Origin: CAYJRR01 sp964372275 [NCBI: uncultured bacterium]
Lineage (GTDB): Bacteria; CAYJRR01
Direction: 5' to 3'
DNA: 35,047 bases
Assembly: GCA_964372275.1 (NCBI GenBank)
Contig: CAYJRR010000039.1
Coordinates: forward strand, 1-35,047
The notes beneath the pieces are model-generated. The model was not told where the DNA came from and did no database searches. It saw only the letters and a list, made by a program, of their open reading frames with translations. Positions 1-6,743 of this stretch are shown here, piece by piece (the first letter of the stretch is position 1; the number at the start of each line of letters is the position of its first letter). The translations under genes were made by a program, and so were the position numbers.

Positions 1-66
1 GAAGACCAGCACCTCGGCCACGAACCCGCTCAGGCCCGGCATCCCCAGCGACGCAAGCCCGCCCGG
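1..66 (-). pseudogene. NuoM-like fragment at the window edge
   Basis: Read on the minus strand, the first 63 bases encode GGLASLGMPGLSGFVAEVLV followed by F. This closely matches the conserved transmembrane signature of NADH-quinone oxidoreductase subunit M (family pattern ASLGLPGLSGFVGEF). In a real nuoM more than 300 codons precede this motif. Here the same frame upstream gives unrelated Arg/Gly-rich residues back to an in-frame stop near 157-159, and the DUF4331 genes lie beyond. It is therefore a decayed or rearranged nuoM piece, or a misjoin at a contig end. The rest would lie before position 1, which I cannot see. The match is short, so the call rests on one motif. Confidence 0.5.
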
Positions 67-174
67 GCCCGCCTCGCTTCGAATTCCTTGACCGGCAGGA
101 TAGCCCGCCTCACCGCCGCGGCGCAAACGGATAAACGAGCGCGGCCGCGGCATCGGTCACGCGCGGCGGCCTCG

Positions 175-678
175 TCAGTGAGGCGGGGCGAAGTAGGGGA
201 ACGCGTCCTCGAACGGGAGGTCGTTGGCGTCGACCCGGTCGGTGAGCAACGACGCCGGCACGCACGGCGTCCCGCCGCTGGTGTAGAGCGCGGCGAGCGT
301 CTGGTCGATGGCGTCGTCCTCCGGGGCGCGCCCGTTGCCGTCGCCGGAAGGTAGCGAGAGATCGATCGACAGGACGTCGGGGAGCAGTCCGCTGGAGACG
401 GTGGCCGTCGGACAGAGGTGCATGCGGGCGGTGAGACCCGCCATCACCGGCTCGAACGCTTCGTCGGCCGCCGGGGTCGACTCGTTGAAGGCCCGGGCGG
501 TGCCTCCGGAGGTGTCGATCACCGTATTGAAGAGCAACGAAAGCGCCGGGCGGCCGACCCGATCGACCTGGGGGGCCGACGGATCGAGCGGCGGGAAGGA
601 GGGCCCATCGCTCCCCTTGCCGCCGGTACAGGCGGCGAGCAACCAAACGGACGCCAGCAGGAGGACGAGGGTTCGCAT
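175..678 (-). CDS. Lipoprotein with the C-terminal half of a DUF4331 domain
   Basis: This 167-residue protein starts with a short signal peptide ending in LLAAC, a lipobox, so it is probably a lipoprotein. The rest matches the C-terminal part of the DUF4331 family: an RVGRPAL-x-x-LFN stretch, an FN-x-(S/T)-P segment, and near the end a DR-VDANDLPF-x-x-AFPYF tail. The ATG at 676-678 overlaps the TGA of the upstream gene by one base (TGATG), so translation is probably coupled. DUF4331 proteins are usually one chain of roughly 400-500 residues; here the two halves are separate ORFs, each with its own export signal. The function of DUF4331 is unknown. The family match is from recognised motifs and the pairing with the next gene supports it. 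Confidence 0.75.
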   Translation of the reverse strand: MRTLVLLLASVWLLAACTGGKGSDGPSFPPLDPSAPQVDRVGRPALSLLFNTVIDTSGGTARAFNESTPAADEAFEPVMAGLTARMHLCPTATVSSGLLPDVLSIDLSLPSGDGNGRAPEDDAIDQTLAALYTSGGTPCVPASLLTDRVDANDLPFEDAFPYFAPPH

Positions 679-1424
679 CACGAGTCGTGGGTCGAGGCCC
701 AGAGGTTCACGCGCGTGGCGGGCCCAAGGTCGGCGAGCGGGACCTCGACGACGATCGCCGAGACGTTCGTCCCGGCGTAGCTGTCGACGGCGGTCTCGGG
801 GTAGGGGGTCGCCTCCAGCAGCAGGTTTCCGGCGCTGTCGAGGTAGAGGCAGCCGGCGTCGTCGTCGCAGCGCCCGAGCAGGCACGCGCCGCCGGCGGTG
901 CACTGCGCGAACCCGCGGTGACCGGCGGACGTCCCCTCCCCGGCCAGGCTGAAGAAGAACGGGTCGTCGCGCGGTCCGGCGAAGACCGTCACCCGCCCGG
1001 TTCCGGTCTCGTCGGAGCGGACGATGCGCGTCTCCTCTCCGTCCGCGGCGACGTTGATCCGGCCAACGATCGGCTCACGTCCAGCGACGCCCGAAAGCCG
1101 GATCCACTGCTCGCTTCCCTGACTCGCGAACTGGGCGATCCAGGTCTGCTCGTCGGTCGCGACCACCCCGTCGGTGTCGAGATGGATGCGGTACTCCGCC
1201 GTCTCGGAAAAACGAAAATCTTCGGTATCGATGGGGCCGCTCAACGGATTGACGGTGACCGCCACGACCAGCGACGTCCCCCGCTTCCAGGCATAGAGGC
1301 TTCCCAGGTCGGTTGCGGGCGCGTCGGTCTGCGTCGGGTCGTCCCGGTGGTCGGCCGCGTAGGCGGTGGCGATCAGGGCCGCCGCGAGCGATGCGATCGC
1401 GACGGTCCAGGCGTGGGCGCTCAC
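678..1424 (-). CDS. Exported protein with the N-terminal half of a DUF4331 domain
   Basis: This is the upstream partner of the preceding lipoprotein, 248 residues from the GTG at 1422-1424. That start gives a signal peptide (Trp-Thr-Val-Ala-Ile then an Ala/Leu-rich core ending ATAYAA). The mature part begins DHRDDP and contains TDLGSLYAWKRG, a Val-rich strand, AEYRIHLDTDG and the closing NVSAIVVEVPLADLG and NLWAST segments, all typical of DUF4331. The frame is open further upstream, to an ATG at 1496, but that extension would hide the signal peptide and overlap the divergent gene at 1474. Four to six cysteines cluster in the middle (the CTAGGACLLGRC region), perhaps disulfides in the periplasm. 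Only about 49 bp separate this start from the divergent gene, so the two promoters must be interleaved. Confidence 0.75.
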   Translation of the reverse strand: MSAHAWTVAIASLAAALIATAYAADHRDDPTQTDAPATDLGSLYAWKRGTSLVVAVTVNPLSGPIDTEDFRFSETAEYRIHLDTDGVVATDEQTWIAQFASQGSEQWIRLSGVAGREPIVGRINVAADGEETRIVRSDETGTGRVTVFAGPRDDPFFFSLAGEGTSAGHRGFAQCTAGGACLLGRCDDDAGCLYLDSAGNLLLEATPYPETAVDSYAGTNVSAIVVEVPLADLGPATRVNLWASTHDS

Positions 1425-1473
1425 GATCCGGAACAGTATCGTGTCGGCGCCGTCGGGCGCTACCCTTCGCCCG

Positions 1474-2157
1474 ATGTCGTCCCGTTCGGGCGTCACGATC
1501 GGTCGTCACCTGCTCGCCGCCGCCGTCGCCTGGCACCTCGTGGCGACGGGGATCGCGGCGATCCCGGCGCCCGACGGCGCGATGCACCGCTCGTCGTGGC
1601 GCGATCCGACGGTAAGGGCCGAGCTCGAGGCGTGGGGGGAGCGTCTCGAGGTCGAGCCGGCGGTCCTGGAGGATCGCCTCTACCGCTTCGCCCGCCGCTA
1701 CATGGACCTCCGGCGGAGGGCCCTGGCGCCGATCCGGCCCTACCTGCGCGCCACCGGCTGCCACCAGCCGTGGCGGATGTTCGTCGCGCCGCACCGCTTC
1801 CCTTCGCGATTCCAGGTCCAGGCCCGGCGGGAGCGCGACGGCGGCGAAGACGGTTGGCAGACCGTCTTCGAGGAACGTTCGCGCGACGATCGCTGGCGCG
1901 CCCGGTTCTTCGAGCAGGAGCGCGTCCGCAGCCTCCTGTTCCGCTACGCGTGGCCGGAATACGGGGCCGACGCGCGCCGCTCGTGCGATTGGATCGCCCG
2001 CGAGCTGTTCGCCGACCGGCCGGACGTCCTCGACGTCCGCTGCCGCTTTCACAAGGTCCGATCGCCTTCGCACGACGAGGCGCGCGCCGGCGAAGAACCC
2101 GAGGGGAGCTGGATCCGGACGCGCGTCGTGAAACGGGAGAGGGCGTTTCCCCCGTGA
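1474..2157 (+). CDS. Membrane-anchored hypothetical protein paired with an HTTM protein
   Basis: This 227-residue protein has one N-terminal hydrophobic segment (about residues 10-30), probably a signal anchor. A soluble part rich in Arg, Trp and Phe follows, with GCHQPWRMFVAPHRFPSRFQ, a DGWQTVFEERSRDDRWRARFF run and LLFRYAWPEY. Similar small proteins often sit directly before HTTM (vitamin K-dependent gamma-carboxylase-like) membrane proteins. That association and the overlap here (the GTG of the next gene lies inside this gene's final GTGA) suggest that the two act together. The ATG at 1474 is preferred because the longer frame from 1366 runs into the divergent DUF4331 gene. No catalytic motif is recognised and I cannot assign a reaction. 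Confidence 0.7.
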   Translation: MSSRSGVTIGRHLLAAAVAWHLVATGIAAIPAPDGAMHRSSWRDPTVRAELEAWGERLEVEPAVLEDRLYRFARRYMDLRRRALAPIRPYLRATGCHQPWRMFVAPHRFPSRFQVQARRERDGGEDGWQTVFEERSRDDRWRARFFEQERVRSLLFRYAWPEYGADARRSCDWIARELFADRPDVLDVRCRFHKVRSPSHDEARAGEEPEGSWIRTRVVKRERAFPP

Positions 2158-3107
2158 CCGTCTGGAGCCGGTGGGTGGCGATCTTCGACGCGCGCGAGGG
2201 AGGCGAGTCGCTCGCCGTCTGTCGCATCGTCGCCGGCGCCACCGTCGCGTCGGAGCTCGCGCAGACGGCGTCGAGCGGCGCGGCCCGCGCGCTGTGGGTC
2301 GACGAGCGGTTCGGCGGGATGCGCGCGCTCGACGAAGGTTGGGTCCGGTGGATCGGCGGAGCCTCTCCGACGGTCGTCACCATTCTGCTCGTGCTCGGGC
2401 TCGCCTCGAGCCTCGCCCTGACGATCGGATTCCGGACTCGCCTCGCCGCGGTCGCCACCTGGCTCCTCTTCCGGACGCTGACCGGCCTGAACGACCACGC
2501 CGGCGGTTCGGTCGACGACCTGCTGGTGAACGTGCTGTTCCTGCTGATGCTTAGTCGCTGTGGCCGCGCCTGGTCGCTCGATGCGCGGCGCGATGGCGCA
2601 CCGCCGGTCGGTGTCCCCGCTTGGCCGCGATGGCTGCTCGTCTGGCAGCTCGTCCTGATGTACGGGATGACCGGCCTGCAAAAGGTGTCGTCCGGATGGG
2701 TGCCCGGGGGCTCGCTCGACGCGCTCTGGTACATCCTGCAGCAGCCGACCTGGCAGCGGTTCGACATGCGCTGGCTCGCGCCGGCCTACCCGCTCCTCCA
2801 GGTCGCGACCCTCTTCACCTGGTTGTTCGAGGTCTCGGCGCCGCTCCTGCTGCTCGCCGTCTGGTTCAACGCCACCCGCGATCGCCAGGGACGCCTACGC
2901 GCACTCTTCAAGCGCATCGACGTCCGCCGCCTCTATCTCCTCGCGGGGCTGGTGCTCCACCTCGGGATCTTCCTCGCGATGGAGGTCGGACCGTTTCTGG
3001 GGGCGGTTCTCTCTCTCTACGCCTGCTGCATCGAGCCGGAGGAGTGGCGATCGATCCTTGCGCGGGTCCGCCGGCGCGCCGACGTTGTCGGATTCAAGCC
3101 CGGTTGA
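2154..3107 (+). CDS. HTTM-domain integral membrane protein
   Basis: This 317-residue protein is predicted to be polytopic, with hydrophobic segments near residues 70-90, 105-120, 125-140, 155-175, 220-245 and 265-295. The order of features matches the HTTM superfamily: an N-terminal FDAREGGESLAVCRI segment, a DERFGG-like loop, LVLGLASSLALTIGFRTRLA, an LNDHAGGSVDDLLVNVLFLLM motif, a GMTGLQKVSSGW loop and LFTWLFEVSAPLLLL. HTTM proteins are relatives of vitamin K-dependent gamma-carboxylase; bacterial members have mostly unknown substrates. GTG at 2154 overlaps the previous stop by four bases. The gene ends only 3 bp from the stop of the convergent delta-60 gene, leaving no room for a dedicated terminator. 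Confidence 0.82.
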   Translation: MTVWSRWVAIFDAREGGESLAVCRIVAGATVASELAQTASSGAARALWVDERFGGMRALDEGWVRWIGGASPTVVTILLVLGLASSLALTIGFRTRLAAVATWLLFRTLTGLNDHAGGSVDDLLVNVLFLLMLSRCGRAWSLDARRDGAPPVGVPAWPRWLLVWQLVLMYGMTGLQKVSSGWVPGGSLDALWYILQQPTWQRFDMRWLAPAYPLLQVATLFTWLFEVSAPLLLLAVWFNATRDRQGRLRALFKRIDVRRLYLLAGLVLHLGIFLAMEVGPFLGAVLSLYACCIEPEEWRSILARVRRRADVVGFKPG

Positions 3108-3110
3108 CCG

Positions 3111-4412
3111 TCAGCGCCAAATTCGCGCGACGAAGGCGTGGTTGTTCGGCTCCCCTTCCAGCGTGAGCCCCCAACCTGCGGCGAGGACGTTTCCGTCGGC
3201 GTCGAACGCGAGGTCGTAGACCTCGCCCTCGATGCCCAAGGAAGCGATTCCGCCACGACCGAACGTCTCGTCCATCCTACCGTCGTCGCGAAAGCGAAGA
3301 ACCCCGGCGACAGCGCGATCGCCCTCTCGTACGAACAGACCTCCGACGTAGATCATGCCGTCGTCGCCGGTCCGGAGGGCACGTGCCCAGTGGGCCGGGA
3401 TCGCCTCGGTTCCGCCTGCGAGAAACGCTCCGTCGATCGCGCCCCCCTCGTTCCAACGGACAAGGTAGGTGGCGGGCGTATCGCCGGACCAACCCTCGGC
3501 CAGCGCCAATAGCCGGCCGCGGTCGTCCATGGCCGTCGCGAGGAGGATGCAGTCCACCGGCCCACCGGTCTCGATGTCGAGCGTCTCGACGGGCGCGCCC
3601 GTGCCGGACTCGGCGCCGGTGCGAAGGATCGTCGGACGGTAGACGACGTTTCCGTCGTAAAAGCTGCCCGGGACGAGCAGACCCTCGGGCGCAAGTTCGA
3701 TCCCCGCGGGGAGCGCCCATTTCGAGGAGAAGGCATGGCGAATCTCGCCCTGCGAACCGAACGACGGGTCGACGATCCCGTTGGCGGAATATCGGCGGAT
3801 CACGAACTGCGCGTCGGCGGTCGGAACGCCGTACGCGACCAGAATCTCGCCCGTCGACGACAGAATCCGCAGCGGACTCGGTCCGGCCGGGTCGAGATCG
3901 CGCTGGTCGGCACCCGGAAGCTCCAGCATCCCGCCGTTCGCGAAGGTGCCGTCGACGTCGCCGTCGGAAGTTCGCGCAACGAGGACGAGTCCTCGTCCCG
4001 GTCGGATCGGATCCTCGCCGGCGGGCGTGTCCTGAGACCAGATCAGCGCCAGAATCCTGCCGCTTTCCTGGACGCCCAGCGCGCGCGCGAACTCCGAGGC
4101 GCCCAGGTCGATGACGACACGGCCTTCGACGCCGAAGGTCGGGTCGGGCCGTCCATCCTGGAGCAGCCGTCGCAGGCGAACGTCGCCCCCGTCGCCGTGG
4201 TAGCCGAGCGTGTCGAGGACGAGGATCCTTCCGTCCGGCAGCACGCCGACCGAGCGCGAGAGCGCTTGCGCCGGGTCGAAGGTCACGCCGTTCTCGCCGA
4301 ACCGACCGTCGAGGGCGCCGGCGGAACGCCAGTCCATTTCTCCCGTGAACACGCAGCCGGCGACGGCCGCCGCGAGGGCGCCGATCGAGACCGTACGTCC
4401 GAGCGTGCTCAT
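3111..4412 (-). CDS. Delta-60 repeat beta-propeller lipoprotein (second of a tandem pair)
   Basis: This 433-residue protein has a lipoprotein signal ending in AVAGC (residues about 15-19). The mature chain is a series of roughly 50-60 residue repeats with the delta-60 signature (TIGR02608/DUF5122): L-DG-x-FG-x-x-G, then a strand, LPDGRILVL and RLLQDGRPDPTFG-x-x-G. At least six D-x-x-FG-x-x-G copies are visible (for example GRFGENG, TFGVEG, SFGSQG, TFGRGG), consistent with a secreted or surface beta-propeller. ATG at 4410-4412 overlaps the TGA of the upstream paralogue in an ATGA junction, so the two genes are coupled. The paralogues align almost end to end, indicating a tandem duplication. 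The function is unknown. Confidence 0.85.
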   Translation of the reverse strand: MSTLGRTVSIGALAAAVAGCVFTGEMDWRSAGALDGRFGENGVTFDPAQALSRSVGVLPDGRILVLDTLGYHGDGGDVRLRRLLQDGRPDPTFGVEGRVVIDLGASEFARALGVQESGRILALIWSQDTPAGEDPIRPGRGLVLVARTSDGDVDGTFANGGMLELPGADQRDLDPAGPSPLRILSSTGEILVAYGVPTADAQFVIRRYSANGIVDPSFGSQGEIRHAFSSKWALPAGIELAPEGLLVPGSFYDGNVVYRPTILRTGAESGTGAPVETLDIETGGPVDCILLATAMDDRGRLLALAEGWSGDTPATYLVRWNEGGAIDGAFLAGGTEAIPAHWARALRTGDDGMIYVGGLFVREGDRAVAGVLRFRDDGRMDETFGRGGIASLGIEGEVYDLAFDADGNVLAAGWGLTLEGEPNNHAFVARIWR

Positions 4413-5716
4413 CGCCACAGCCTCGCGACGAGGGCGTTGCGGAGGCCGAGGTCGTGCCAGGTCCACCCCGCGACGATCACGGCACCGTCGCCGTCGAGCG
4501 CCAGCCCGTAGATCTCGCCGTCCACGTCGAGAAGGGCCGATCCGGACTCTCCGAACGATTCGTCGATCGATCCGTCGTCGAGCACGCGCACGACGCAGGG
4601 GCGCACTCCCGCCGGGTCCCGCAGGACGGATCCACCGACGTAGATCGATCCGTCGGGCGCGATCCGCAGCGCGTATCCATAGAACGCCGGGATGCGGGCG
4701 GTTCCCCCCGAGAGGAACGTCCGGTCGATGGCGCCGTCGGGGAGCCACCGTAGCAGGTAGACGCCGTTGGAGGACTCGCCGAGGGCGACCAGCCGCCCCT
4801 GCTCGTCCAGGTCGGTCGCCAGCAGGACCCGGTCCTCCGGCTCCCCGAACGTGTGGAGCGAAGACGGGGCGGCGCCGGGACCGGCGGGCATCGTCCCGGC
4901 CCGGAGGACCGTCGGCGCGTAGATCCCGCTCGCGGGGAGCATCGATCCCGGAACGAGGATCGATTCGTCCCCCGAGACCTCCACGCCGGCCGGAAGCGCC
5001 CAGGCGGCCGGGAAGGTGTGGCGGACCTGCCCCTCTGCCCCGAACGAAGGATCGGCCGCTCCCTCCGGCGTGAGGCGGCGGACCACGAACTCGGAGGTGG
5101 TCGCCGTCGTCCCCAGGCTGCCGGGAAACACGCCCGTTCCGTAGGCGAGGAGGATCCAGCCGCTCGGCAGGACACGCAGAGGGCTGGGGCTGAACGAATT
5201 CACGTAGATCGTCTTTGCCTCCGGGAAGGAGACCGATCCCGCCTGTCCGAACGCGGTATCGCCGCGGCCGTCGCGGGTCAACGCCACGAGCACGAGCCCT
5301 CTCCCCTCGACCGATTCGTAGCCGTACGGCGCGTCCTCCGACCAGATCAGCGCCAGGATCCGTCCGTCCTCCTGCACTTCGATCTCTCGCGCGAACTCCC
5401 ACGCGCCCAGATCGAGGACGACGCTTCCGCTGTCACCGAACGAGAGATCGGCCGAGCCGTCGCCGAGCAGCCGGCGGACTCGGACATCCCCTCCGTCCCA
5501 CAGGTTTCCGAGCGTCTCGAGGAGAAGGATCCGACCGTCGGGAAGTCGCTCGATCGAGCGCGCCGATCCTTCCGCGGGGTCGATCGCGAGCCCTCGCGAT
5601 GCGAATCCACGGTCGAGCGTTCCGGGTTGTTGCCACGCGATGCGTCCCTGCTCGGCGCAACCGAGCAACGTGGCCGGGATGGCCATGCCTGCCATCGCAC
5701 GAATTCGACCCTTCAT
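4409..5716 (-). CDS. Delta-60 repeat beta-propeller lipoprotein (first of a tandem pair)
   Basis: This 435-residue paralogue of the downstream protein has an N-terminal signal ending TLLGC, a lipobox, and then repeated delta-60 modules: LDRGFASRG, LPDGRILLL, DLSFGDSG, DTAFGQAG, DPSFGAEG, ESFGESG and LDGDGAVIVAGW. Both genes keep the same fixed framework, such as EFARE-x-x-VQEDGRILALIWS and VRRL-x-x-x-GAADPSFG. The ATG at 5714-5716 is preceded by a G-rich stretch (GGGGGGCG) that can serve as a ribosome-binding site; longer in-frame extensions lack a signal peptide. Delta-60 proteins occur in multiple copies in some Deltaproteobacteria, but no role is established. Confidence 0.85.
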   Translation of the reverse strand: MKGRIRAMAGMAIPATLLGCAEQGRIAWQQPGTLDRGFASRGLAIDPAEGSARSIERLPDGRILLLETLGNLWDGGDVRVRRLLGDGSADLSFGDSGSVVLDLGAWEFAREIEVQEDGRILALIWSEDAPYGYESVEGRGLVLVALTRDGRGDTAFGQAGSVSFPEAKTIYVNSFSPSPLRVLPSGWILLAYGTGVFPGSLGTTATTSEFVVRRLTPEGAADPSFGAEGQVRHTFPAAWALPAGVEVSGDESILVPGSMLPASGIYAPTVLRAGTMPAGPGAAPSSLHTFGEPEDRVLLATDLDEQGRLVALGESSNGVYLLRWLPDGAIDRTFLSGGTARIPAFYGYALRIAPDGSIYVGGSVLRDPAGVRPCVVRVLDDGSIDESFGESGSALLDVDGEIYGLALDGDGAVIVAGWTWHDLGLRNALVARLWR

Positions 5717-5909
5717 GACGCCCCCCGCTCCCTCTTCGGAGCAAACGAGGTACCGTTCCGCCGGCCTCGAAGAGGGCAGAAAAGTCCTTGGATTGCGGCC
5801 CGATCGCGGACGGGCGCGTCGCCGATGGGGAGTGGCGGATCCATCGAGCCTCGATCCACCGGGGGGCCGGTGCTCCGGTGCGCGGATCCGCGCGATTCGC
5901 ATCGTCACA

Positions 5910-6599
5910 CTAGCTGCCGGTGATCTCCGCGTAGGAGATGGAATCGAGCATCGGACCGCACGGTCCTCCGCCGAGGCTCTGGAATCCGATCGAGCTTTCG
6001 TTCGTGGTCGCCGTGAGATCGATCGTCTCGCAGCGCCATTGCATCTCGGTCGGTAGGTTTGCCTGGTCGTAGGTGACGGTCGTGATCGGCACTCCGTTCC
6101 ATCGGAGGTGAAACGACTTCGCGTAGGAGCCGCAGGATTGGTTCGCCGAGTAGGCGTAGGCGACACGGTAGCTCCGTCCGGCGACCGTCGGCAGCGGAAA
6201 GGCGATCCGGCCCGCGTACCATCCGTTCAGGTCGAGCGACTGCACGCCGTCGGCGGCCTGCCAGTCGCTGACGATGTCGACATCGCCGCTCTCGACCGTC
6301 CCGTTCGCGACCGCCTGCACGGCGGGATAGGTGACATAGTAGGTCTCGGCCGGCACCGGCGGCTGCTCGAAGCTGGTGACAAGCTGGTAGCTCAGACCGT
6401 CGGTCGGCTGGCAGCTCGCCGCGACCGGAGTCGGGGCCGGAGTCGGAGTCGGAGCCGGAGTCGATTCGGGCGTCGGCTGCGCCGTCGGTGGTGGTGTCGG
6501 GGCGTCGGCGGCGTCCGACGGAACGTCGACCAGAGATGCGTCATTGCCACAACCGGCGAGGAGCAGGACGGCAAGCCCAAGTGGCATCGGTCGGATCAT
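5910..6599 (-). CDS. Lipoprotein with a DUF642/choice-of-anchor-C-like domain
   Basis: This 229-residue protein has a lipoprotein signal with LLLAGC. A Pro/Thr-rich linker follows (about residues 35-63; repeated TP and AP pairs), then a beta-rich domain. The domain shows FEQPPVP, a VESGDVDIV-x-x-WQAADG segment, SLDLNGW, and TVAGRSYRVAYAYSANQSC, the pattern of the DUF642 and choice-of-anchor-C carbohydrate-associated folds. Its likely place is the cell surface. The ATG at 6597-6599 has a good Shine-Dalgarno (GGAGGGGG, about 6 bases upstream), which decides it over the longer frame to 6680. It lies 193 bp upstream of the delta-60 pair in the same direction; co-transcription is possible but not shown. 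The sugar or polymer target is unknown. Confidence 0.72.
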   Translation of the reverse strand: MIRPMPLGLAVLLLAGCGNDASLVDVPSDAADAPTPPPTAQPTPESTPAPTPTPAPTPVAASCQPTDGLSYQLVTSFEQPPVPAETYYVTYPAVQAVANGTVESGDVDIVSDWQAADGVQSLDLNGWYAGRIAFPLPTVAGRSYRVAYAYSANQSCGSYAKSFHLRWNGVPITTVTYDQANLPTEMQWRCETIDLTATTNESSIGFQSLGGGPCGPMLDSISYAEITGS

Positions 6600-6743
6600 C
6601 GGATCCCCCTCCCTCCAACGCGCAACCGACGCTGCAACGGACGGGCCGGCACGCGCGCGAACGAAAAGGCTCGACGACACGCGGCGTCTACCGGTACGGC
6701 GGGCCGGACCGCCGGCGTGATGGGAACGACCGTGCCGAGCGGA

